Below are positions 9,665 through 18,372 of a DNA stretch of 64,000 nucleotides, piece by piece. How positions within the stretch are numbered: the first letter of the stretch is position 1; every line of letters begins with the position of its first letter. Below the pieces are notes generated by a model. That model did not search any database and was not told the DNA's origin. It was given only the letters and a program-made list of their open reading frames with translations. A program made the position numbers and the translations under genes. The DNA is from Sphingobium baderi (GTDB lineage: Bacteria > Pseudomonadota > Alphaproteobacteria > Sphingomonadales > Sphingomonadaceae): the NCBI RefSeq assembly GCF_001456115.1, contig NZ_CP013265.1, positions 165,717 through 229,716 of the forward strand. Reading direction: 5' to 3'.

Positions 9665-10066
9665 TCACATGTCGCTCATCGGCTTGTCGGCCATGGGCTT
9701 GGCGGTCTTCTTCTTCGCCGCCGGCTTGGCCTTCTTCATCGGCATCTTGCAGCAGCCACTCTTCGCCTTACCGGCCATGCCCGAGCCGTTCGATGCAGGC
9801 GAGCCGCCGGACATGCCGGCCATCCCCGACATGCCCTGTTGATCCTGCTGGGCCGGTTGCCCCTGCTGCTTCTGCGCACCGGCCTGATGATCCTTCATCA
9901 TCTGATCGTGCATCTGCTGCCCGCCATGATCCATGCCCTGCTGGTGGGCATGGGCCGGCGCAGCCTGCGCGGGCGCGGGCGTCGACTGGGCGAGAGCGGT
10001 GCCGGCGGCGAAGGTTAGCGTCGCGAAGAGGCTGACGGGCGCCGCGAGAAATGTCGTCTGTCGCAT
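9665..10066 (-). CDS. Periplasmic Met/His-rich, Lys-tailed metal-binding protein
   Basis: A 133-residue exported protein. The ATG at 10066 follows GGAGA and opens a clean signal peptide ending near ALAQ. The mature chain is low in complexity: Ala/Pro/Gln-rich, with HAHQQGMDHGG, HDQMMKDH and repeated GMSGMAGMSGG, then KSGCCKMPMKKAK and a Lys/Ala/Met tail. The Met and His clusters and Cys pair suggest copper or silver binding. It lies just upstream (in the minus-strand sense) of the 9188-9517 gene and carries the shared motif 91 bases before its start. No family assigned. Confidence 0.75.
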   Translation of the reverse strand: MRQTTFLAAPVSLFATLTFAAGTALAQSTPAPAQAAPAHAHQQGMDHGGQQMHDQMMKDHQAGAQKQQGQPAQQDQQGMSGMAGMSGGSPASNGSGMAGKAKSGCCKMPMKKAKPAAKKKTAKPMADKPMSDM

Positions 10067-10157
10067 TGAGGGTCTCCGAGTGTTCTTCCTGTTGCCCGAT
10101 CGACGTTCCGATCCCGGCAATTCCGAAGCTTCAATGCTGCTAGCGAGACGCTGTCTG

Positions 10158-10172
10158 TATACGTAAGTTACG
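10158..10172 (-). promoter_or_regulatory. Copper-unit motif, copy 2
   Basis: TATACGTAAGTTACG, the best-conserved copy. It includes a small dyad (CGTAA-G-TTACG) and the palindrome GTATAC at its edge. It lies 91 bases upstream of the 133-residue Met/His-rich gene. It shares CTGTATACGTAA exactly with copy 3. Confidence 0.5.
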
Positions 10173-10290
10173 AATCGAAATCCGATCGGCCGTGTGCCTG
10201 CTGGAGCAGGCGCGTAAAATGATGATCCGGGATCGATCAAAAATGTGACCCGGCCTGGTTTTCTCGTCCTGAGACCGGCCAGAAAAGCGA

Positions 10291-10318
10291 TTGGCCCGCC
10301 GTGGGAACGGCGGACCAA
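10291..10318 (-). terminator. Hairpin terminator after the 96-residue Met/His-rich gene
   Basis: TTGGCCCGCCG (10291-10301) pairs with CGGCGGACCAA (10308-10318) at 10 of 11 positions, followed on the minus strand by TCGCTTTTCT. This is a good factor-independent terminator for the gene ending at 10385. Confidence 0.6.
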
Positions 10319-10384
10319 GGCTTCGGTTGAAAGCGGCCATGATCTTGTCCGTCAACCTTGTCGTCTGATGGAATGATGGCAGGG

Positions 10385-10675
10385 TCAGCAACCACCGTCC
10401 GACCTGTGTGACATGCCGGAGGCGCCGTCCTGGTCCTGCGAATCCCGCATCGCCATTCGATGGCCCTGCATCATCTGGCCGTGCATCTGCTCCTTACCGT
10501 GAGCCATGCCCTGCATGTGGGCAGGATCGGGCTGGGCAGGCGCCGGCCTGGCCTTGAGGGTCTCCTCAAGATCGGGCATGCCCGGCGGCATCCCGTCCGC
10601 CAGCACCGGTCCGGCACTGACGGCGAGGAAGCCGAGAGCTGCGAGCGAAGCGATCATTGCCGTCTTCTTGCGCAA
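10385..10675 (-). CDS. Small periplasmic Met/His-rich protein
   Basis: A 96-residue protein with a signal peptide (MIASLAALGFLAVSAG, cut near VLA). The mature 70 residues hold many Met and His: MPPGMPDLEE, HMQGMAHGKEQMHGQMMQGHRM, and a C-terminal Cys. The start is probably TTG at 10675, with AAGGA 8 bases upstream; ATG at 10657 is an alternative that would shorten the signal peptide. It resembles the neighbouring 133-residue protein in style, promoter motif and terminator, suggesting an old duplication. Likely a periplasmic copper chaperone or sponge; inferred from composition. Confidence 0.72.
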   Translation of the reverse strand: MRKKTAMIASLAALGFLAVSAGPVLADGMPPGMPDLEETLKARPAPAQPDPAHMQGMAHGKEQMHGQMMQGHRMAMRDSQDQDGASGMSHRSDGGC

Positions 10676-10784
10676 GTATCCATTCCTTCAAGTCTGGGTT
10701 TCCCGTTCGATCGAGCATATGCCCGGTCGATTGTCGCCCCTTCCGGAGCTTGCCCGTGAAATGGTGTCACCTTCCGCCTTGCTG

Positions 10785-10799
10785 TATACGTAATGTGCG
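10785..10799 (-). promoter_or_regulatory. Copper-unit motif, copy 3
   Basis: TATACGTAATGTGCG matches copy 2 at 12 of 15 positions and extends left with the identical CTG. It lies 109 bases upstream of the 96-residue Met/His-rich gene. The remainder of 10676-10978 holds no gene I can support. Confidence 0.45.
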
Positions 10800-10978
10800 A
10801 AGTCCGTCTCTGAGATGGCCATAAATTATCGCACTGGCATCGTTGTTGTGCCGATGTGTAACTATGGTTCGGACTCGAGAGCAGGACAGGTCGGCAACAG
10901 TGACTAATCCATGGCGGCCAGCAGACGCTCGAGAGGAATAGTGGCAAAAGTGGTGAAGCTGTCAGCAATGGCATAAGG

Positions 10979-11858
10979 GGCTCTGTTGCAAAGATTGGCG
11001 GCAGTCAGAGGTAGGCTGTCGCTCTGCGCCGATCAGGCGGCTGCTGCGAAATGGTGGTTGAGCATGCCCATGGCCTCCGTCAGCGCCGAGGGCCCAATGC
11101 CAAAAGCTCTCTCCACAAGGCGCACCTCGCCCCTGATGCCGGGCTGCAGGCACCAGGGGCGAGCCTGTCCTTTGCGCAGGGCTCGCATGACTTCGAATCC
11201 CTTGATCGTGGCATAGGCCGTGGGGATCGATTTGAAACCGCGCACCGGCTTGATCAGTATCTTGAGCTTTCCGTGATCGGCCTCGATCACGTTATTGAGA
11301 TACTTCACCTGCCGGTGGGCCGTCTCCCGGTCCAGCTTTCCTTCGCGCTTCAATTCGGTGATCGCTGCACCATAGCTCGGCGCTTTGTCGGTATTGAGCG
11401 TGGCAGGCTTTTCCCAGTGCTTCAGGCCTCGCAGGGCCTTGCCCAGGAACCGCTTCGCTGCCTTGGCGCTGCGGGTCGGCGACAGGTAGAAATCGATCGT
11501 GTCGCCCCGCTTGTCGACTGCCCGGTACAGGTAGGTCCACTTGCCCCGCACCTTGACGTAGGTTTCATCCAGGCGCCAGCTCGGATCAAAGCCACGCCGC
11601 CAGAACCAGCGCAGCCGCTTCTCCATCTCCGGGGCGTAGCACTGGACCCAGCGATAGATCGTCGTATGGTCGACCGAAATGCCGCGTTCCGCCAGCATTT
11701 CCTCAAGGTCGCGATAGCTGATCGGATAGCGACAATACCAGCGCACCGCCCACAGGATCACATCACCCTGGAAATGGCGCCACTTGAAATCCGTCATCGT
11801 TCCGTCCGTCCAATCTCCGCCAAGCATGCTCAAGCTTCACGATTTTTGCAACAGAGCC
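10979..11858 (-). mobile_element. IS6100 (IS6 family), complete, 880 bp
   Basis: Terminal inverted repeats GGCTCTGTTGCAAA (10979-10992) and TTTGCAACAGAGCC (11845-11858) bound exactly 880 bp, the known length of IS6100, around one transposase gene. The flanking octamers differ (GCATAAGG on the left, CGACTTTG on the right), so there is no target duplication. The right end cuts into a phosphotransacetylase gene. Together this points to IS-mediated deletion or recombination rather than simple insertion. Confidence 0.97.
11033..11827 (-). CDS. tnpA: IS6100 transposase (DDE, IS6 family)
   Basis: A 264-residue DDE transposase matching the IS6100 protein as I know it. An N-terminal helix-turn-helix precedes the catalytic core, with the first Asp in SWRLDETYVKV, the second in TLNTDKAPSY and Glu in NNVIEADHGKLK. 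The ATG at 11827 gives the standard length. IS6-family enzymes work by replicative fusion, which often leaves deletions and missing target repeats like those seen here. Confidence 0.97.
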   Translation of the reverse strand: MLGGDWTDGTMTDFKWRHFQGDVILWAVRWYCRYPISYRDLEEMLAERGISVDHTTIYRWVQCYAPEMEKRLRWFWRRGFDPSWRLDETYVKVRGKWTYLYRAVDKRGDTIDFYLSPTRSAKAAKRFLGKALRGLKHWEKPATLNTDKAPSYGAAITELKREGKLDRETAHRQVKYLNNVIEADHGKLKILIKPVRGFKSIPTAYATIKGFEVMRALRKGQARPWCLQPGIRGEVRLVERAFGIGPSALTEAMGMLNHHFAAAA

Positions 11859-12861
11859 CGACTTTGGGTTCTTCGATGCCGATCACATGGGCAAGGTCGA
11901 TCGCGTTGCGGATGATGTCGGCCTTTTCGACGAGGGTCGGCGCGATGTTGATCGCGGCGTCGGTGATGATGAGCGGCGTCGGATGGTCGGGCACGTCCAT
12001 CACATAGGCGTGGCTGATCCTGCGTTCTGTACGCAGGCCCGTCGCGGAAGGGACGACCGCGCCCATCAGTTCGTCGGTATGCAGCGAGCCTTTCATGAGC
12101 AGCCTTGCTTCGCCCGAACGGATCAGCGCGACGGCTTTTGCCGCCGCGTCATGGCTGTGATCGGCATCGATCAGGCGGAAGCCCGCGATATCCTTGCCTG
12201 CTTCCTGCGCCGCCTTTCGGATCCTGGCTTTCGGCCCGACAAGGATGGGCGCGATCAGCTTTGCTTCGGCCGCCTCGACCACCGCCGAAATGGCAGCCGG
12301 GCTGCAGGGATGGGCAACAGCGGTGCTCTCGGGCGTGCCGCTCGATGTCAGCTCGATCAGGCGCCGATAGCCGTCATGATCGCGAAGCTGTACCTCGGGG
12401 AGAGCCGCGCGAGGGCGACGCACCTTCTCGGTCGGCGCCTTCACCTCGGCCTGGCCTGAGATCACGACGTCCCCGTCCTGATTGGTGCAGCGGCAGTCGA
12501 ACAGCACGATGCGATGCTCCGGCCGCTTCTCCGCGACCGTCACCGAGGCCGTGATAGTGTCGCCCAAACCCACCGGACGCGTGAAACGCAGCGACTGGCT
12601 GAGATAGATCGCGCCCGGTCCCGGCAGTTCGGTGCCCAGCACGGCGGAGATCAGCCCGCCGCCCCACATGCCATGCGCGATGACCCGCCGGAACAGGTCC
12701 GTCGCCGCATAGTCGGCGTCGAGATGGGCCGGATTGACGTCGCCCGACACGAGCGCGAAGAGCTGGATGTCGCGCTCGCCCAGGGTGCGCACGATGCTCG
12801 CCGTCTCGCCGACCTCGATTTCGTCGAACGTTCGATTCTCGATCATGCCCGCGTCGCTCAT
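11859..12861 (-). pseudogene. Bifunctional MaoC hydratase / phosphotransacetylase, truncated by IS6100
   Basis: The N-terminal 334 residues of a protein normally about 460 long. Residues 1-150 form a MaoC-type hot-dog domain with VSGDVNPAHLDADYA; from about 165 a phosphate acetyl/butyryltransferase domain begins and breaks off after IGIEEPKVG where IS6100 starts, with a few IS-encoded residues then a stop. It begins 3 bases after phaC. In related bacteria this gene is followed by an acetate/propionate kinase and often fabI; both are missing here. The hydratase half may still fold, but the phosphotransferase half is broken. Confidence 0.9.
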
Positions 12862-12864
12862 CGT

Positions 12865-14622
12865 TCAACGCTCCAGAACATAGTGACCGGGCGCATCCGC
12901 GATCGGGGCATAGCCCTTGTCGGCGGCGCCTAGCGGCGGGGGCGCAACCGGGGCTCCCGAATGGCGGGCAAGCCATTCGCCCCATTCGATCCACCAGCTG
13001 CCGTCTTTGCGCTCGGCGCGTTCCTGCCATTCCTCCGGATCATAAGCGAGACCTTCCGCCTCCCGCGTCTTCACCTTGAAGCGGCGGCCTTTATGGCCGG
13101 GTTCGGAGACGATGCCGGCATTGTGGCCGCCGCTTGTCAGCACGAACGTGATTTCCGCGTCGGTCAGAAGATGGATCTTGTGAACCGAGCGCCAGGGCGC
13201 GACATGGTCGCGCTCGGTGCCGACCACGAACAGGGGCTTGCGGATCGCGGAGAGGGCGACAGTCTTGCCGTCGGCCCTGTACTTGCCTTCGGCAAGATCG
13301 TCGTCGAGATAGAGGCGCCGCAGATACTGGCTGTGCATGGCGTAGGGCATGCGTGTGCCGTCGGCGTTCCACGCCATGAGGTCGTTCAGCGATTCGCGCT
13401 CGCCCATGAGATAGGTGCCGAGCACGCGCGACCAGACGAGGTCGTTCGACCTCAATATCTGGAATGCGCCGCCCATCTGACTGCCATCGAGATAGCCGCG
13501 GCTCCACATCATCTTCTCGAGCAGGTTGAGCTGTCCCTCGTCGATGAAGAGGCCAAGCTCGCCCGGCTCGCTGAACTCGGTCTGGGTTGCCAGCAGCGTG
13601 GCGCTGGCGATGCGCTCGTCGCCGTCGCGCGCCATCGCGGCGAGCGCGATCGAGAGCAGGGTGCCGCCGATGCAGTAGCCGACAGCATGGACAGACTTGG
13701 CGCCGGTGATGGCCGTCACCGCGTCGAGCGCCGCCATCGGCCCCATCAGCCGGTAATTCTCCATGTCGAGATCGCGGTCCTGCGTCCCCGGATTGTGCCA
13801 GGAGATCATGAACACGGTATAGCCCTGGCTGGTCAGCCAGTTGACCATCGAGTTTTCGGGCGAGAGGTCGAGAATATAATATTTCATGATCCAGGCCGGG
13901 ACGATCAGGATCGGTTCCGGGCGCACCTGATCGGTCGTCGGTTCATATTGGATCAGCTCGATGAGCCGGTTGCGGTAGACGACCTTGCCCCTGGCCGTCG
14001 CTACGGTGTCGCCGACCCGGAAATCCTCGACGCCGACGGGAGGCAGGCCGCGCACCAGATGCTCGATGTCCTCCATGAGGTGCTGAAAGCCATCGACGAG
14101 GCACTTGCCGCCGGTTTCGATGATCCGCTGCTGAAGCAGGGGATTGGTCGCCAAAAAATTGGTCGGCGCGACCATGTCGAGCATCTGCCGCGCGGTGAAC
14201 CGGACCATATCCTCATAATGGCCGTTGACGCCGCCCACGCCCGTCGTCGCGGCATGCCACCATTGCTGATGGAGCAGGAAAGCCTGCGAGAGGATGTTGA
14301 AAGGCGGATTTCGCCAGGCGGGATCGGAGAAACGGCGGTCCTGCGGCAGCGGCTCGATGGCGAGCGCCGCATCGCTGTCGGCTGCGCTGCGCGCCGCATA
14401 GTCGAAGAGGCGCATATGCTTGCGGCCCATCTTGGCGGCCAGCTGCAACTGCTTGCCCGGCGACAGCGCGAGGTGGAGGGCCCAGTTCGAGAAGGCCTCG
14501 TACAGGGTCGCGGGCGAGAGGCCGAGGGTCACCTGTGCGATCGCGCCGCCCGCGGCGTTGTCCAGCGTCTGCGCGATCCCGTCGAGCGGGTCGGGCGGCG
14601 ATGTCGGGGTGTCAGCGCTCAT
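12865..14622 (-). CDS. phaC: Class I polyhydroxyalkanoate synthase
   Basis: A 585-residue PHA synthase polymerising 3-hydroxyacyl-CoA on the granule surface. The lipase-like box GYCIGG contains catalytic Cys317, with Asp472 in GTERDHVAPW and His500 in SGGHNAG completing the triad. Length and the N-terminal extension fit the class I enzyme that works without PhaE or PhaR. It is the fifth gene of a minus-strand operon headed by an SDR, phaB and phaA, and lies 153 bases downstream of an lptB-like gene. Confidence 0.96.
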   Translation of the reverse strand: MSADTPTSPPDPLDGIAQTLDNAAGGAIAQVTLGLSPATLYEAFSNWALHLALSPGKQLQLAAKMGRKHMRLFDYAARSAADSDAALAIEPLPQDRRFSDPAWRNPPFNILSQAFLLHQQWWHAATTGVGGVNGHYEDMVRFTARQMLDMVAPTNFLATNPLLQQRIIETGGKCLVDGFQHLMEDIEHLVRGLPPVGVEDFRVGDTVATARGKVVYRNRLIELIQYEPTTDQVRPEPILIVPAWIMKYYILDLSPENSMVNWLTSQGYTVFMISWHNPGTQDRDLDMENYRLMGPMAALDAVTAITGAKSVHAVGYCIGGTLLSIALAAMARDGDERIASATLLATQTEFSEPGELGLFIDEGQLNLLEKMMWSRGYLDGSQMGGAFQILRSNDLVWSRVLGTYLMGERESLNDLMAWNADGTRMPYAMHSQYLRRLYLDDDLAEGKYRADGKTVALSAIRKPLFVVGTERDHVAPWRSVHKIHLLTDAEITFVLTSGGHNAGIVSEPGHKGRRFKVKTREAEGLAYDPEEWQERAERKDGSWWIEWGEWLARHSGAPVAPPPLGAADKGYAPIADAPGHYVLER

Positions 14623-14775
14623 GATGGGTCCTTCTCGTTCGGAACAGGTTCGGGCTAGGCTTGTGATAGCCTGGTGATTGTCGAATGACCGCTGGGCCCG
14701 ACTTTACGGCCCCCTCTCGGACTTCGGTGGAATTGCAGGGGCTGCCCTGGCGGCATGTCATGTCGATGCCCGGCG

Positions 14776-15603
14776 TCACTCCTCGAAATCCTCGCCCAGA
14801 TAGAGCCGCCGCACGTCAGGATCGTGAAGGACGGCCTGCGGCGTGCCGGCAAAGAGCAACTTGCCCGCATGGATGACATAGGCCCGGTCGACGAGATCCA
14901 GCATCTCGTGGACATTGTGATCGGTGATGAGAATGCCCACCCCGCGCTGCCTGAGCTGGCGCACCATCGCCTTGATGTCGGCGATCGACATGGGATCGAT
15001 GCCGGCGAAGGGTTCGTCGAGCAGGATGACCTTCGGGTCGGCCGCCATGGCGCGGGCAATCTCGCAGCGCCGGCGCTCGCCGCCCGAAAGCGCGGGGGCG
15101 GGCAAGGCACGCAGCCTTGTGATGCCGAAATCGCCGAGCAGCTCGTCCAGCCTGCGATCGATGGCGTCCTTGTCGCGCAGGCGCAGTTCGAGCACAGCGC
15201 GGATATTCTCCTCAACGCTCATGCCCCGAAAGATCGAGGCTTCCTGCGGAAGATAACCAAGGCCGCGCTTGCCACGCCCATCCATGGGCAGGGCTGTCAC
15301 ATCCTCGCCGTCGAGCAGTATCTGTCCTCCGTCTAGGCGGTTGATGCCCATGATGCCGTAGAAGCAGACGGTCTTGCCGGCGCCGTTGGGCCCGAGCAGG
15401 CCCACCACCTCGCCCGGCGCGACATCGAGCGAGACGCTGTCCAGGACCTTGCGCGATCCGAACGATTTCTCGAGCCGCCTTACCGAGAGCGCGAAGGTAA
15501 CCGCAGGCCTGGGCCCGGCACCGACGCCCGGACGTGCGGCATCGGGATCAGGCGTCTGGCCTGATCCCGACCCACTGTCGAGCGACGGAGCCTCGTCGAA
15601 CAT
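14776..15603 (-). CDS. lptB: LptB-like ABC ATPase
   Basis: A 275-residue stand-alone ABC ATPase with Walker A GPNGAGKT, signature LSGGERRR, Walker B VILLDEP and the H-loop region ITDHNVHEM, closest in pattern to LptB, the ATPase of the lipopolysaccharide exporter LptBFG. The first 38 or so residues are a Gly/Pro/Ser/Asp-rich extension, as in alphaproteobacterial LptB. No lptF, lptG, lptA or lptC lies nearby. Its place between phaA and phaC in a plasmid operon is odd: it may be a second copy of the essential chromosomal gene or a captured paralogue. Confidence 0.82.
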   Translation of the reverse strand: MFDEAPSLDSGSGSGQTPDPDAARPGVGAGPRPAVTFALSVRRLEKSFGSRKVLDSVSLDVAPGEVVGLLGPNGAGKTVCFYGIMGINRLDGGQILLDGEDVTALPMDGRGKRGLGYLPQEASIFRGMSVEENIRAVLELRLRDKDAIDRRLDELLGDFGITRLRALPAPALSGGERRRCEIARAMAADPKVILLDEPFAGIDPMSIADIKAMVRQLRQRGVGILITDHNVHEMLDLVDRAYVIHAGKLLFAGTPQAVLHDPDVRRLYLGEDFEE

Positions 15604-15664
15604 CCTCAGATCTCCGACGGGGGTGGCGTCACCGCGGGGAATGTCATCAGACTGCCGCCCGGCA

Positions 15665-16846
15665 TCAGATGGCTTCCACGGCGAGCGCGACGCCCTGGCC
15701 GCCGCCGATGCACAGGGTGACGAGGCCGCGCTTCAATCCCTCGCGCTTCAGGGCATGCAACAGGCGGGTGGTGAGCACGGCGCCGGTCGCGCCGATCGGA
15801 TGGCCATGGGCGATGGCGCCACCCTCGACATTGACGATGTCCTCGGCGAGCCCGAGCTCATGCGTGACAGCGATGGCGATCGCGGCGAACGCCTCGTTGA
15901 TCTCGACGCGCTCGAGATCGGAGACCGACCAGCCCGCGCGGTCCAGCGCCTGCCGGACGGCGGGAACCGGGCCCAGGCCGAAGAGGCCGGGCGCCACCGC
16001 TCCGACACCGAAGGCGACGAGACGGCCCAGGGGCGTGACACCGTTGCGGTCGGCCCAGTCCTCGCTGGCGACGATCATCGCCGCAGCACCACTGTTGAGG
16101 CCCGGCGCATTGCCCGCCGTGATCGTGCCCTCGGGCCGAAAGGCGGGCTTCAGGCGCGCCAGGCTTTCAAGGCTCGTATCGGGCCGGTTCTGCTCGTCCT
16201 TGCCGAAAATGATGGGACCCTTGCGTGAAGGGATCTCGACCGCGACGATCTCCTCTTCGAAGTGGCCGGCGGCCTGGGCGGCGCTGAAATTCTGCTGGGA
16301 GCGGACCGCCCAGGCATCCTGCGCATCGCGCGTGATCTGGAACTGGCTGACGAGATCTTCGGTCACCCAGCCGGAATGCTGGTTGCAGAAGGCGTCGTTG
16401 AGACCGTCATGGAGCATGGCGTCGACGAGCTTACCGTCGCCCATGCGGTAGCCCCAGCGGGCTTTCTCGATGAGGTAGGGCGCCTGATCCATATTCTCCA
16501 TGCCACCTGCAACGACAGCATGGCTGAAGCCGAGCATGATCTCCTGGGCGGCCGAGGCGATCGCCTGCGCGCCCGATCCACAGACTCGGTTGACCGTAAG
16601 GGCCGGCACGCTGTCAGGAAGCTTGGCGCCGATGGCGGCCTGGCGCGCCGGGTTCATCTTCGCGCCGGCCTGGACCACCTGGCCCAGAACGACGGCATCG
16701 ATGGTATCGAGGCCGACGCCGGCGCGTTTTACGGTCTCGGCGATCGCGATGCTGCCAAGGGCCGGCGCGGCCATGTCCTTGAGGGTCCCGCCATAGGCGC
16801 CGATGGGGGTCCGGACAGGCGCGCACAGAACGACATTGCTGCTCAT
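15665..16846 (-). CDS. phaA: Acetyl-CoA C-acetyltransferase (beta-ketothiolase)
   Basis: A 393-residue thiolase condensing two acetyl-CoA to acetoacetyl-CoA, the first PHA step. Nucleophile Cys89 lies in VNRVCGSGAQ; the C-terminal catalytic motifs are IAHGHPIGATGA (His) and CIGGGQG (Cys). The ATG at 16846 was preferred over an upstream Met because AAAGGAAT sits just before it and the N-terminus then matches the family. It follows phaB by 22 bases. Confidence 0.95.
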   Translation of the reverse strand: MSSNVVLCAPVRTPIGAYGGTLKDMAAPALGSIAIAETVKRAGVGLDTIDAVVLGQVVQAGAKMNPARQAAIGAKLPDSVPALTVNRVCGSGAQAIASAAQEIMLGFSHAVVAGGMENMDQAPYLIEKARWGYRMGDGKLVDAMLHDGLNDAFCNQHSGWVTEDLVSQFQITRDAQDAWAVRSQQNFSAAQAAGHFEEEIVAVEIPSRKGPIIFGKDEQNRPDTSLESLARLKPAFRPEGTITAGNAPGLNSGAAAMIVASEDWADRNGVTPLGRLVAFGVGAVAPGLFGLGPVPAVRQALDRAGWSVSDLERVEINEAFAAIAIAVTHELGLAEDIVNVEGGAIAHGHPIGATGAVLTTRLLHALKREGLKRGLVTLCIGGGQGVALAVEAI

Positions 16847-16868
16847 GGGAATTCCTTTCCTTGGGCCT

Positions 16869-17591
16869 TCAGGCCAGATATTTGCCGCCGTTGACCGACA
16901 GGGTCTCACCGGTCACGAACCCCGCCTCATCCTCGACCAGAAAGAGGACGGCGCGCGCGATCTCTTGCGGGGTGCCGAGGCGTCCGACCGGCACGCCGGC
17001 CAGCACGGCCTTGAGCGCCTCTTCCGGCACGGCGGCGACCATGACCGTATCGGTATAGCCCGGGGCGATCGCGTTGGCGGTGATGTTGCGGGACGCGCCC
17101 TCGAGCGCGAGCGCCTTGGTGAAGCCGATCACGCCGGCCTTGGCCGCGGCATAGTTGGTCTGGCCGAACTGCCCCGAGAGGCCGTTCACCGAACTGATAT
17201 TGACGATGCGGCCGAAACGCCGCTCGCGCATGCCCTCGATAACAGCGCGGCACATGTTGAAGCATCCGCCAAGGTCCACGTCGATGACGCTGCGCCACTG
17301 CTCCTCGGTCATCTTGTGGAGCGTGCCGTCCCGGGTGATGCCGGCATTATTGACGAGAATGTCGACCGGCCCGATATCGGCGACGACTTTTGCGACGCCT
17401 TCCTGGCTTGCCGTGAAGTCCGCCACATTCCAGCTATAGGCCGGAATGGATGTGTCTTTCACGAACTGCTCGGCTTCCTCGTCATTGCCATAATAGTTGA
17501 CGGCGACGAGATAGCCTTTCTCCTTGAGGAGCCTGGCGGTCGCGGCGCCGATGCCGCTGACGCCGCCGGTGACGAGCGCGATTCTGGCCAT
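16869..17591 (-). CDS. phaB: Acetoacetyl-CoA reductase (SDR), copy 1
   Basis: A 240-residue short-chain dehydrogenase reducing acetoacetyl-CoA to (R)-3-hydroxybutyryl-CoA. Cofactor motif TGGVSGIG, NNAG, catalytic Ser in ISSVNG and YAAAK with Tyr and Lys are all present; the C-terminal VNGGKYLA is typical of PhbB. The Met at 17591 has AAGGAC 7 bases before it; the Met two codons upstream has no usable spacing. It lies directly upstream of phaA. A second phaB is at 24042-24770. Confidence 0.93.
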   Translation of the reverse strand: MARIALVTGGVSGIGAATARLLKEKGYLVAVNYYGNDEEAEQFVKDTSIPAYSWNVADFTASQEGVAKVVADIGPVDILVNNAGITRDGTLHKMTEEQWRSVIDVDLGGCFNMCRAVIEGMRERRFGRIVNISSVNGLSGQFGQTNYAAAKAGVIGFTKALALEGASRNITANAIAPGYTDTVMVAAVPEEALKAVLAGVPVGRLGTPQEIARAVLFLVEDEAGFVTGETLSVNGGKYLA

Positions 17592-17625
17592 GATCATTGT
17601 CCTTGAAGCTGGAAAGAGAGGCGGG

Positions 17626-18372
17626 TCATTGCGCGAGATAGCCGCCATCGACGGGATAGTAGCTGCCGGTCATGAACGAGGCGCGATCCGACAGCAGGAA
17701 GGCGACGAGCCCGGCAACCTCTTCGGGTTGCCCCAGGCGTCCTACCGGATGGTGCGCGATCGTCTCGGCAGGCGGGTGGCCGTCGGTCGTGGCATCGACC
17801 ATCGGCGTGTGGATGAAGGCAGGCCCCACCGCATTGATACGAATATTCTGCTGGGCATATTCGAGCGCGGCGGTGCGGGTCATCCCGATCACGGCATGTT
17901 TGGCTGCCGCATAGCTGACTGATCCGGGCGCGCCGACCGATCCGTAGATCGAACTCATATTGACGATCGTACCGCCGCCGCCCGCCAGCATCGCGGGGAT
18001 CTGGTAGCGCATGCCGTAGAAAACGCCGTCGAGATCGACGCCGATGACCCGGCGCCATTCGTCGAGATCATACTCCCCGGTCGGCTTGGTGACGGAGCCC
18101 ACGCCCGCATTGTTGACCGCGGCGTCGAGCCGTCCGAAGTTCTTCAGGGTGAAAGCCACCAGCGCTTCGACTTCGGCCGGCTCGGCGACGTTGACCCGAA
18201 GCGCCTTCGCCCGGTCCGGACCGATCTCGTCCGCAAGGGCGTGGGCCTTGTCCGCGTCGATATCGGCAAGCACGAGTCGCGCGCCGGATGCTGCAAGTTC
18301 GCGGGCGATCGCCTCGCCCAATCCCATGGCGGCGCCTGTGACGATTGCGACCTTGTCCTCAAAATCGGGCAT
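17626..18372 (-). CDS. Short-chain dehydrogenase/reductase, first gene of the PHA operon
   Basis: A 248-residue classical SDR with TGAAMGLG cofactor loop, NNAG, catalytic Ser in MSSIYG, YAAAK and C-terminal PVDGGYLAQ. The start at 18372 gives the family N-terminus; the frame runs further upstream without family similarity. It heads the run SDR-phaB-phaA-lptB-phaC-pta'. The substrate is not clear; it could be a 3-hydroxyacyl dehydrogenase or act on an unrelated alcohol or ketone. Confidence 0.9.
   Translation of the reverse strand: MPDFEDKVAIVTGAAMGLGEAIARELAASGARLVLADIDADKAHALADEIGPDRAKALRVNVAEPAEVEALVAFTLKNFGRLDAAVNNAGVGSVTKPTGEYDLDEWRRVIGVDLDGVFYGMRYQIPAMLAGGGGTIVNMSSIYGSVGAPGSVSYAAAKHAVIGMTRTAALEYAQQNIRINAVGPAFIHTPMVDATTDGHPPAETIAHHPVGRLGQPEEVAGLVAFLLSDRASFMTGSYYPVDGGYLAQ

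Noticed and set aside
10654..10974. 106-codon minus-strand frame between a Met/His-rich gene and IS6100
   Set aside because: Overlaps the motif-bearing upstream region of the real gene; composition not coding-like.
12961..14658. Plus-strand frame of 565 codons opposite phaC
   Set aside because: Same reason; phaC has its full catalytic triad on the other strand.
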